DNA from: Rhodopseudomonas faecalis
GTDB lineage: Bacteria > Pseudomonadota > Alphaproteobacteria > Rhizobiales > Xanthobacteraceae
Direction of reading: 5' to 3'
DNA: 36,054 nt
Assembly: GCF_003217325.1 (NCBI RefSeq)
Contig: NZ_QJTI01000030.1
Span: forward strand, 1 to 36,054
Positions 25,915-33,284 of this stretch are shown in pieces (position 1 is the stretch's first letter; each line of letters starts with the position of its first letter). The notes below the pieces were generated by a model, which was given only the letters and a program-made list of their open reading frames with translations, did no database searches and was not told where the DNA came from. Both the position numbers and the translations under genes were made by a program.

Positions 25915-26622
25915 CTACATGCTGGACGCGCGCACGCTGCCCATGCCTTTGATTAAGAAACGTTTGCTCTTGAAGCGCGGCGCGGTCTGTGTGGTCGAGC
26001 GGATCAATTTGGCCGCAATGAAGGCGGCTTCGGTGCGGTTGCGGGCGCCGAGCGCGCGCAACAACGCGGCGGTGTGGATCTTGGTGGTGCCCTCGGCAAT
26101 GTTCAGATGCCGAGAGATTTCCTTGTTCGACATGCCTTGCGCGATCAGCGGCAGAATATCGTTCTGGCGGCGCGTGAGCCTCAGCGTCTCCAGCTCGATG
26201 TTCAACGCCGACGGCTCGTCCGACAAGCTGCCGTGCCCGTCAGCGAGCCAGCGCGGCACGTAGATACGGCCCGACAGCAGATCAGTAATCGCGGTCAAAA
26301 GTTCGTCGTCGCTCTGCAGCTTGTGAACGAAGCCGTGGAAACCGGCCGACAAGCAGGACAAAACGTCGGATCTTGTATTGGAGGCTGACATCACTGCGAA
26401 CCGGGTTTCAGGCCGCAGTGCCAGAGCTTCTTTCAGCAATTCCAAGACGCGGAAATTCAAGCACGCTGCGTCAACGAGTATCAGATCATAATAGTGATTG
26501 GTGGCGAACCGCTCCGCCCCCGAAGCTTCAAAGACTGTGGCTCTTTCGATCTTCTTCTCAATCAGCTCGCGGAGACCGCTACGATATACGCCGTGTTCGT
26601 CGATCAATAAGATCACTGACAC
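25915..26622 (-). CDS. NarL/FixJ-type response regulator with LuxR HTH
   Basis: 235 residues. The receiver domain starts VSVILLIDEHGVYRSGL with the acidic pair D/E, the phospho-acceptor Asp is in LILVDAACL, the switch Ser is in VMSAS and the Lys is in FVHKLQ, so it looks phosphorylatable. The C-terminal LuxR helix-turn-helix reads LTRRQNDILPLIAQGMSNKEI and GTTKIHTAALLRALG. The start is a GTG at 26622, chosen because GAGGG lies 8 bases upstream and because receiver domains normally begin just there; the open frame continues to an ATG at 26748 but adds 42 residues with no domain. No sensor kinase gene is adjacent. A role in EPS control is likely from position only. Confidence 0.87.
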   Translation of the reverse strand: MSVILLIDEHGVYRSGLRELIEKKIERATVFEASGAERFATNHYYDLILVDAACLNFRVLELLKEALALRPETRFAVMSASNTRSDVLSCLSAGFHGFVHKLQSDDELLTAITDLLSGRIYVPRWLADGHGSLSDEPSALNIELETLRLTRRQNDILPLIAQGMSNKEISRHLNIAEGTTKIHTAALLRALGARNRTEAAFIAAKLIRSTTQTAPRFKSKRFLIKGMGSVRASSM

Positions 26623-27211
26623 GATACGACCCTCAAAGTTAGCCCCCAATGAACCGAGTTGAAATAGCCCCTCTTTGAATTCCCGGTTCACGACGCGGGA
26701 AAAATGGTGTCCATCGAAAACGCCGCTTCTGATCATTGGAAGCAACACAAAATTCTAGTCACATTTGTCGAAAGGTTGCAAGACGTCGCTCGCGCGAAGC
26801 GCTGCGTCTCACTACCCGAGTGATGCGAAACCGCAGATACTTTCGACGAATAGTTAATCACGGCTCCTGAAACAAACCGTAACACCAGAAACAAATTACT
26901 TCGTCAGCTATGCATTGTTGGTCTGCCGAGTGATTAGTAGCAGTGACTGTAAAATGATCGACGTCCTCCAGGCGAACGGGATGCGGCGTGTCGCCTGCTC
27001 TTTGGCCGTTTTGCGAGAAAATCAGCCGTTTCGTCTGCACGTGCAGCGTGTGCTCTCGGACAGATGCGTCCGCAGGGTGCCAGGTTCGCCGTGATTGCTC
27101 GTAGTTCTACGGGAACAGCGGTCACAATTGCCGGAGCGTGGAACTAAACCCAAATCGCCGGAACTGCATAGCTGTCCCGGCGAGTCGTGATGCTAATTAA
27201 TCGTCATGGTA
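26623..27211. promoter_or_regulatory. 589-bp intergenic region upstream of the response regulator
   Basis: The longest non-coding gap of the window, noticeably richer in A+T than the flanking genes. I see no credible gene: the open frames at 26858-27125 have no ribosome binding site and odd composition. It should contain the promoter of the response regulator and, at its right end, the terminator of the RfbF-SDR operon. No TTGA-N6-TCAA box was found. Given its length, a small RNA or a long 5' leader is possible but not shown. Confidence 0.5.
27156..27182 (-). terminator. Possible terminator of the RfbF-SDR operon
   Basis: The arms CGCCGG (27156-27161) and CCGGCG (27177-27182) form a 6-bp GC stem. 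On the minus strand ATTTGGGTTT follows, an interrupted U-tract, about 30 bp past the SDR stop codon. Confidence 0.4.
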
Positions 27212-28318
27212 TCAGTGCGCCGTTGCGGTTGCTCCTTTGAAAATAGTTGCGCGCGGAACGGTCGCTGGCGTCACCAGCGGGATCACGTCGTCGACCGGCG
27301 TCCACAGCAGCTGCGGATCGAGCTGGTGGGTTTGCCGCAGGTGGCGAAGCTCTGACAGGCGCGTGAAAGGCGCCGCATTGAAGGTCGCTTCATCGAGTTG
27401 AATGCGATCGAACACCGTCTTCAATTGCTGCGCGCCGCGCTCCGCGCTCCATTGGCACATGAAGCCCGGCATGTGCTGGCGGATTTTTTCGAACGAGACC
27501 CGATAGCTGCGATTGTCGCCGCCGCTGCTGCCATAAGAGATTTCGCAGCCGGGGAAGGTGCGGTTCACCACCTCGGCGATCTCGCGCACGATGTAGTTCT
27601 GCGCGTCGTCACCGACATTGAACGCTTCGCCGCACACCGCCTCGCGCGGTGCTTCCAGCGCGCACAGGATCGCCTGGCAGATGTCGTCGATATGGACCAG
27701 CGGCCGGCACGGGGTGCCGTCGCTCATCACGCGAATCTGTTTTGTGGTGTAGGCGACGCCCGCGAGATTGTTGAGCACCAGATCGAAACGCTGGCGCGGC
27801 GAGGCTCCGAACGCGGTCGCATTGCGCAGGAAAACCGGGGTGAACCGGCTGTCGATCATTGCGCTGAGATCGCGCTCGACCAGCACCTTGCAGCGGGCAT
27901 AGGCGGTCTGCGGATTGAACGCCGAGGTCTCGGTCTTCATCTCGGAGCCTGCGGCGCCATAAATGCTGCAGGACGACGCATAGATGAATCGGGACACGCC
28001 GGCCGCTCGGCACTTGCGCGCGAATTCGATCGAGCCGCGATGGTTGATCGCCATCGTGATCTCCGGATCATTCTCGCCGAGCGGGTCATTGGACAATTCG
28101 GCGAGATGCACCACCGCGTCGAAGCCAACGAGGTCCGATTGCTTGATCTGGCGGACATCGCGGGTGATCACCATCGGCCGGGTGCGGCGGTCGTCAAACA
28201 GCCAGCCGCGGCGATACAGACCGGTGTCGATGCCGGTGGCGGCGTGGCCACAGCCAAGCAGCTTCGGGCCCAGCACCGCGCCGATATAGCCGTCTGCTCC
28301 AGTGTACAGAATACGCAT
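27212..28318 (-). CDS. NAD-dependent epimerase/dehydratase (extended SDR)
   Basis: 368 residues. The N-terminal Rossmann motif is GADGYIGAVLG, the catalytic Ser/Tyr/Lys are in YASSCSIYG and YARCK, and HIDDICQAI and EAFNVGDD are typical of extended SDR sugar-nucleotide enzymes. It begins 9 bp after the stop of the RfbF-like gene, so the two are one operon. The N-terminus does not resemble RfbG (CDP-glucose 4,6-dehydratase); epimerase, reductase or dehydratase on a CDP-sugar are all possible. The last ~70 residues extend beyond the usual fold and may be family-specific. Confidence 0.88.
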   Translation of the reverse strand: MRILYTGADGYIGAVLGPKLLGCGHAATGIDTGLYRRGWLFDDRRTRPMVITRDVRQIKQSDLVGFDAVVHLAELSNDPLGENDPEITMAINHRGSIEFARKCRAAGVSRFIYASSCSIYGAAGSEMKTETSAFNPQTAYARCKVLVERDLSAMIDSRFTPVFLRNATAFGASPRQRFDLVLNNLAGVAYTTKQIRVMSDGTPCRPLVHIDDICQAILCALEAPREAVCGEAFNVGDDAQNYIVREIAEVVNRTFPGCEISYGSSGGDNRSYRVSFEKIRQHMPGFMCQWSAERGAQQLKTVFDRIQLDEATFNAAPFTRLSELRHLRQTHQLDPQLLWTPVDDVIPLVTPATVPRATIFKGATATAH

Positions 28319-28327
28319 GGTCGATCC

Positions 28328-29155
28328 TCACGAAATCGGCGAAGTGACGAGAGCGGGTTGAGAGTTTTGCGGCGCCGGCCGGTCCCAGACACGCCAGGGC
28401 GGATTGCCGCCGTCCCATTGTTCCTGCAGCACAGCCTTGTCGCGCAGCGTGTCCATGTTCTGCCAGTAGCCGTGGTGCCGATAGACCGCGAGCTGATCCT
28501 GATCGATCAGCCGCGCTAGCGGTTCGGATTCCCAACTGGTGGCATCGCCATCGATCATGTCGAGCGCTTCCGGCTCGATGACGAAGAAGCCGCCATTGAT
28601 CACCTGGCCATCGCGCGCGTCCTTCTCTCGGAAATGCGCGGCGCGCGGTCGATCGGACGACAGATTGATGGCGCCGAACCGCCCGGGCTGCTGCACGGCG
28701 GTCACCGTGGCGAGCGCGCCCTGCTGATGGTGGAAGTTGATCAGTTCGCGAATGTTCACGTCGCCGACGCCGTCGCCATAGGTCATGCAGAAGGTCGAAT
28801 TGCCGAGGAAGTCGCGCACGCGCTTCAGGCGGCCGCCTGTCATGCTCTTTTCGCCGGTGTCGACCAGCGTGACCTTCCACGGTTCGGTGGAGTTGCGGTG
28901 CAGCTCGACGCGGTTGTTCTGCAGGTCGATGGTGAAGTCGGCCTGGTGCGGACGATAATTCAAGAAATAATCCTTGATGATATCGCCCTTGTAGCCGCAG
29001 CAGATCACGAAGTCATTGAGGCCGTAATGCGAATAGATGCGCATGATGTGCCACAGGATCGGCCGTCCGCCGATTTCCACCAGCGGCTTGGGCACCACCG
29101 TGGTGTGTTCACTGAGCCGCGTGCCGTAGCCTCCGGCAAGGATCACCACTTTCAT
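28328..29155 (-). CDS. rfbF: Glucose-1-phosphate cytidylyltransferase
   Basis: 275 residues. It makes CDP-glucose from CTP and glucose-1-phosphate, the first step to CDP-linked deoxysugars. The nucleotide-binding start MKVVILAGGYGTRLSEHT, then PKPLVEIGGRPILWHIM, CCGYKGDIIKDYF, MTYGDGVGDV and NGGFFVIEPE match RfbF throughout, at normal family length. The start at 29155 has GGGAG about 8 bases upstream; an 11-residue extension to 29188 is unlikely. Heads the operon with the SDR gene; a TTGA-N6-TCAA box lies 96 bp upstream. Confidence 0.93.
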   Translation of the reverse strand: MKVVILAGGYGTRLSEHTTVVPKPLVEIGGRPILWHIMRIYSHYGLNDFVICCGYKGDIIKDYFLNYRPHQADFTIDLQNNRVELHRNSTEPWKVTLVDTGEKSMTGGRLKRVRDFLGNSTFCMTYGDGVGDVNIRELINFHHQQGALATVTAVQQPGRFGAINLSSDRPRAAHFREKDARDGQVINGGFFVIEPEALDMIDGDATSWESEPLARLIDQDQLAVYRHHGYWQNMDTLRDKAVLQEQWDGGNPPWRVWDRPAPQNSQPALVTSPIS

Positions 29156-29250
29156 GCTTCGTCTCCCGCTGTTGCGTTGCTCGTCCACGGCCAGCGCCAG
29201 CGGACGGCATGTTGATGCTGCGACAAGTAAGCGAGCGCGGGACCGCCAAT

Positions 29251-29264
29251 TTGACGGCTGTCAA
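29251..29264. promoter_or_regulatory. TTGA-N6-TCAA box upstream of rfbF
   Basis: TTGACGGCTGTCAA differs from the perfect palindrome at 20320 by one base. It is 96 bp upstream of the RfbF start codon, the same distance range as at the other operons. Confidence 0.72.
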
Positions 29265-29366
29265 CTTTCGATCAGTGAAACCATAGGGCGCCGACAGGCG
29301 CTGCGACGCAGCGCGCATCGTCACGACGGCTGATCGAAAATCGCTAGGCGAAGCACCATTCGCGAC

Positions 29367-29380
29367 TTGAGAACCGTCAA
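29367..29380. promoter_or_regulatory. TTGA-N6-TCAA box upstream of the co-polymerase gene
   Basis: TTGAGAACCGTCAA keeps both outer half-sites and the right-hand ACCGTCAA seen in other copies. It lies 128 bp upstream of the co-polymerase start codon. Confidence 0.68.
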
Positions 29381-29507
29381 CTTGGGACGACGTGTTTCCC
29401 GCACTGTGACGCAATCGGGCTTCGTACCAATGGGTTCCGTCCCGGGTAGGGGCCGCGGCGACGGATAACGGCGCTGTGTCGGCAGCGGGTGTTGGAGGCA
29501 CGGAAGG

Positions 29508-30923
29508 ATGATGAAGCAGGAATATCAACTGATCCTCTCGAACATCCTGCCGATCCTGATGGGTCGGAAAAAGACCGTGATCGCCACCATCGCCGCGGCG
29601 GGCGCGATCGCGATGTTCGTCTATGCCTCGGTGGGCGAGCGCTACGAACCCTATACGCTGATGCGGGTCGGCCAAGGCATCAAGGATCGCTCGATCGGCT
29701 CGGCCGGCAGTCCGCTCGGCGAGGGCGTTGACCTGGTCAGCCGCATCGACTCGCTGGCGCGCATCGTCACCACCGATCACGTGATCAGGTTGGCGGCGAA
29801 TTCGGTCGGCTTCGATCGGCTGTTCAACGAAAAGGATGCGCCGTGGATCGCCAAGCTGAAATGGCGGGCGATCAGAACCGCCGATGACGGTCTCGATCAG
29901 AAAGACGCCAGAGATCAGGCAGCGATCTCGGCGCTGCGCGATCTGATCTCGACCAAGGCGGAAGGCAAGTCCGATCTGCTGCGCATTTCGTTCCGCTATC
30001 CGGACGCTGTGATTGCCACCGAGTTCTTGAACGCGCTCGCCAATGGCCTGGTGGCCACCCAGGCCGATCTGATCCAGGTGCCGGGCGCCGACGTGTTCTT
30101 CCAGGAGCAGTCCAAGCGGCTGGAGCGCGAGGCGGAACGCGCCTCGACCGAGCTGGAAGGCTTTTCCGTCGGAGCCGCGATCTATTCGGTGTCCGATCAG
30201 CGGCAATTGCTGCTGAAGCGCGCCAATGAGTTGACCGCGCAGGTCGCGACCACGCGCGGCTTGATCGAAGAACGGCGTGGCCAGAAGCAGGCGATCATCG
30301 ATCAATTGCTGGTGCTGCGGCCGGTCACGCAGTCTCGCACGGTGACCGGCATCGTCGCCACGCTCGGCGGCGTCGAAAGCCGCAACGGCTCGAACGATGT
30401 CGGCAACATCCAGAAGTTCGAGGAAGCGCCGCCGCTGCTGCTGGTCAAGGTCTATCAGGACGCGATGAGCTCGCTGCTCAAGATCAATTCCGATCTGAAC
30501 GGCTCGCTGCAATTGGAAAAGGCGCTCGGCAGTCAGATCGAACAGGTCAATGCCGAGCTGGCGGCGCTGTCGTCCAAGGAAGCGGAATATGATCGGCTAA
30601 AGCGCATGCTGACTCGCGCGTCGTCGGCCGCGGATCATTACGCCACCCGCATGATCGAAGAGCAGATCAACGCCGACATCGCCAAGAAGACCCAGCTGTC
30701 GAGCGTGCGCGTGGTGCAGGTCGCCGAGCGCATGGCCGAGCCGATTTTTCCGCGGCCGATGCAGCTGGTGCTGCTGGCGCTGATCGGCGGCCTGCTGTGC
30801 GGCGTCGGCATCGCCTTGATGCTGGAATTGGCCGCGATCCGCCACCAGCTCGAACTCGACGCGCAAACGGCATTCCCGCAGGCGGGGCGCGGCACGGTGC
30901 GCAAGCTGCAAGCCGGTGAGTAG
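29508..30923 (+). CDS. Wzz/GumC-like polysaccharide co-polymerase
   Basis: 471 residues with the PCP layout: one N-terminal membrane helix (about 22-42), a long periplasmic region with coiled coil (about 190-400) and a second helix (about 417-440) preceded by the proline motif AEPIFPRP. It sets polymer chain length with the Wzy-like protein. No C-terminal tyrosine-kinase domain is fused, and no separate BY-kinase gene is in the window. The N-terminal Wzz segment is somewhat unusual (YTLMRVGQGIKDRS). GGAGG 9 bases upstream supports ATG 29508. It heads a plus-strand operon with the GT2 gene. Confidence 0.88.
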   Translation: MMKQEYQLILSNILPILMGRKKTVIATIAAAGAIAMFVYASVGERYEPYTLMRVGQGIKDRSIGSAGSPLGEGVDLVSRIDSLARIVTTDHVIRLAANSVGFDRLFNEKDAPWIAKLKWRAIRTADDGLDQKDARDQAAISALRDLISTKAEGKSDLLRISFRYPDAVIATEFLNALANGLVATQADLIQVPGADVFFQEQSKRLEREAERASTELEGFSVGAAIYSVSDQRQLLLKRANELTAQVATTRGLIEERRGQKQAIIDQLLVLRPVTQSRTVTGIVATLGGVESRNGSNDVGNIQKFEEAPPLLLVKVYQDAMSSLLKINSDLNGSLQLEKALGSQIEQVNAELAALSSKEAEYDRLKRMLTRASSAADHYATRMIEEQINADIAKKTQLSSVRVVQVAERMAEPIFPRPMQLVLLALIGGLLCGVGIALMLELAAIRHQLELDAQTAFPQAGRGTVRKLQAGE

Positions 30924-30974
30924 TCGAGTGGCGCGGCGCTCGTCTGACGAACAGATCAATGAAGTGAGGTCGTA

Positions 30975-32018
30975 ATGTTGCATCTCAGAGAGAGCCCGAG
31001 CCGGATCACCCCGGTCCATCAGCATGTCGGGCCGCTGGTGACGATTGCGATCCCGACCTTCAACCGCTCGGAGCTGCTGCGTGCCTGCATCGATCGCGTG
31101 CTGGCCCAGACCTATCCGCGGTTCGAGCTGCTGATCTGCGACAACGCCTCGGAGGACGATACCGAGCAGATGCTGGCGGGCGTTGACGACGACCGGCTGC
31201 GGGTGGTGCGGCACGATACCAATATCGGATTGTTGCCGAACTGGAATTCCTGCGTCGAGCACGCGCGCGGCGACTACATCGTGATCCTGCCCGATGACGA
31301 CGCGATCGCGCCGCACTTTTTGGAGCGCTGCGTGGACGTGATCAACCAGCATCCCAATCTGCAGCTGGTGGTGTCGCTCAGCGACGTCGAGCTGAAGGAG
31401 TTTGGCACCGCGGTGCCGGCGCAGGCCAGCCGCGTGCTGTCCACGGGCGTGCAGGATGGCATCGACGTGCTGATGGAGTTTTTGCGCGGCCGCATCACGG
31501 TGACGATGTGCAGCGTATTGATGAAGACTTCGATGTTGCGCGAGCGCGGCGGCATTCCGCAGAATTTTCCGCACACCGCGGACGTCGCGGCCTGGGCGCC
31601 GCTGCTGCTGTTCGGGCAAGCGGGCTTTGTCAACGAGACCTGCGCGAGCTTCACCCACCACAATGATTCCGAGACCGGACGGCTCAGCCTGGAGCAGCTG
31701 CTCGATGATGGCTGGAAGGTTGCGGACCTGATCTCCGCAGTCGCGGATGAGCGTGTGGCGGATCAGTCGAAGCGCGAGCTGGTGCGGGTCAACGCCAAGC
31801 GCTGCTTCGCGCGGCGCGGCATGATCGTGTTGTCCGATCACCGCCGCAATGGCGGCAGTATCAGCAATCTTCTGAACGCGGCGTGGCGCTTCCGCACTCA
31901 TTTGCGCCATGGCGATCCGGCGTCCGCGGTGCGGCTCGCCGCGCTGCTGATGCTGCCGCGTCCCGTGATCGATCAGCTGCACCGGCTAAAGCACGCCGTC
32001 GCGACGCCGTCGGCCTGA
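30975..32018 (+). CDS. Glycosyltransferase family 2
   Basis: 347 residues with a GT-A fold: VTIAIPTFNRSELLRACI, the nucleotide-binding ELLICDNASEDDTEQM, NIGLLPNWNSCVEHARGDY and the metal-binding DxD as LPDDDAIAP. Predicted to add a sugar to the EPS repeat unit. GTGAGG lies a few bases upstream of the ATG. It is 51 bp downstream of the co-polymerase gene and 54 bp upstream of the anchored paralog gene, so all three may be one transcript. Confidence 0.9.
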   Translation: MLHLRESPSRITPVHQHVGPLVTIAIPTFNRSELLRACIDRVLAQTYPRFELLICDNASEDDTEQMLAGVDDDRLRVVRHDTNIGLLPNWNSCVEHARGDYIVILPDDDAIAPHFLERCVDVINQHPNLQLVVSLSDVELKEFGTAVPAQASRVLSTGVQDGIDVLMEFLRGRITVTMCSVLMKTSMLRERGGIPQNFPHTADVAAWAPLLLFGQAGFVNETCASFTHHNDSETGRLSLEQLLDDGWKVADLISAVADERVADQSKRELVRVNAKRCFARRGMIVLSDHRRNGGSISNLLNAAWRFRTHLRHGDPASAVRLAALLMLPRPVIDQLHRLKHAVATPSA

Positions 32019-32072
32019 GCCGTTACCGGCCAAGTGGCTGTGCTGCTGCGCCGAGCAAGGGACCACGAGCCG

Positions 32073-32963
32073 ATGCCACCCTGGATCTATCTGTCGATCG
32101 GACTGCTGCTGGTGGGCGCATTGCTCGGCGGTGTCGGCGTGGTCCGGCAGGCGCTATCGTTCGCCAGTTCAAACATCTCGGCGGGGGCGCTGCAGGACGC
32201 GCTGGTGCAAAACACCCCCGGCTTCAGCGAGGGCTATCCGGCCGGCGTGCCGCGCGCCTTCGAATGGTGCAGCGGCGCCTATCGTCCCGGCGGCAACGCC
32301 GCGCCGCCGCCGGACTTCAGCGCCGTCACTGGCTGGGGCCAGGTGTACCGGATGTATGGCGCCACAGTGGCGCCGAGCCCGCAGGCCCGGATCATGATCG
32401 CCAATTTCCGCACCTATGTGCGGCTCAGTTCCACGCAGCAATGGGTGCTGGTGCAGAGCCAGGCCAATGACGCCATCGCCGGCGGTCATTTCGTCGCCGA
32501 CTTCGCCGGCAACCGCGCGATCGAGATGGCGATCGAGCGTGCGCCCGACGGCGCGGTGACGATCGGCGCCCCGCCGCGCGGCTACAACAGCCATTTCTGG
32601 CTGGCCAGTCGCGGCACCTACGCCCCGGGCAGTGTCAACGCGGTCTATGTGCAAATGGAGATCAAGGCCGCTGACGCCGAGCCGGCGCTGGTCGCCAATG
32701 TCGGCGCCGACTGGTGGCGCGATGCGCGCGCCGACTATGTCGCGGGCTTTAGTAACAATCCGGGGGCCGGGATGAGTAACTGGATCACGCTGTCGTCCGA
32801 TTGGACAGTGCTGCGATTCTATTCGGGCGCGACCGATGCGTTTATCGCCGATCCGCCGCCGCCGCTGCGCGGCGCCACCATCGCGCCATTATCAGGCGGC
32901 AAGCGCCACCAAACTAACACAGTGCCGCCCTGCTTGGTGACGAATCACCGTGGTGCGCCTTAG
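32073..32963 (+). CDS. Membrane-anchored protein with 'GFS-GYP' domain
   Basis: 296 residues from ATG 32073; a GTG at 32034 would add 13. An N-terminal hydrophobic helix (PPWIYLSIGLLLVGALLGG) acts as signal anchor, followed by a domain of about 220 residues nearly colinear with the N-terminus of the protein at 33285. Shared features are GFS-x-GYP-x-GVP, GWGQVY, WVLVQ, GGHFV-x-DFAGN, GYN-x-HFWL, SRG-x-YAPG, AVYVQM, GADWWR, GFSNNPGAGM and ADPPP. The last ~20 residues (TNTVPPCLVTNHRGAP) are unlike the paralog and may be read-through of a decayed end. I do not recognise the family; aromatic richness hints at carbohydrate binding. A role beside the EPS export machinery is inferred from position. 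Confidence 0.78.
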   Translation: MPPWIYLSIGLLLVGALLGGVGVVRQALSFASSNISAGALQDALVQNTPGFSEGYPAGVPRAFEWCSGAYRPGGNAAPPPDFSAVTGWGQVYRMYGATVAPSPQARIMIANFRTYVRLSSTQQWVLVQSQANDAIAGGHFVADFAGNRAIEMAIERAPDGAVTIGAPPRGYNSHFWLASRGTYAPGSVNAVYVQMEIKAADAEPALVANVGADWWRDARADYVAGFSNNPGAGMSNWITLSSDWTVLRFYSGATDAFIADPPPPLRGATIAPLSGGKRHQTNTVPPCLVTNHRGAP

Positions 32964-33284
32964 TCGCGGTGTTCCAGCCGTGCTGATGATTAGTTCCATC
33001 CTGTTCCGGCTAACGACTTTTGGATGATGACCGTCAGGCGCAGATAGTCGCCGGGCGGCGCTCTCTTTGGCGTTAACATCCTCAATCACCGACAAAAATC
33101 GCGATGTGCGGAACGCGCGCGCCAGCAGCGCGGCGACATGTCTCACGGGCGTTGGGATTAGTACGGACGCCCCACACCACATTGCCGACAACATCAAGCA
33201 TCACTCAACGCTCCGGGCGAACGAACGCGGGGACATTGCACCGCGGCTGCTGATTCGGTCGCGGCGCCAAGCACTGGAGCTAAA
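32964..33284. promoter_or_regulatory. Intergenic region between the two paralogs
   Basis: 321 bp, no credible gene. It separates the EPS transcript from the large secreted-protein gene, which therefore probably has its own promoter. A poor match to the TTGA box (ATGATGACCGTCAG, 33024-33037, 11 of 14) is present but lacks both complete half-sites. Confidence 0.4.

Larger units (their letters stand above)
29156..29507. promoter_or_regulatory. Divergent promoter region between RfbF and the co-polymerase gene
   Basis: 352 bp with no gene. It holds two separate TTGA-N6-TCAA boxes 116 bp apart, each nearer to one of the two divergent operons, which suggests that both directions are controlled by the same factor. 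GGAGG at 29494-29498 serves the co-polymerase start. Confidence 0.65.

Noticed and set aside
27398-28519. 373-codon open frame on the plus strand opposite the SDR and rfbF genes
   Set aside because: It spans two well-identified genes on the other strand; composition is Arg/Ala/His-rich without any domain pattern.
29109-30512. 467-codon open frame on the minus strand opposite the co-polymerase
   Set aside because: It crosses a promoter region with two operators and overlaps a convincing Wzz-like gene; no motif or ribosome binding site.
30597-31982. 461-codon open frame on the minus strand opposite the GT2 gene
   Set aside because: Shadow of a gene with clear GT2 motifs; Gln/His/Arg-rich product.
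33024-33037. ATGATGACCGTCAG as another copy of the operator
   Set aside because: It matches 11 of 14 positions but lacks an intact TTGA and an intact TCAA; too weak to count.
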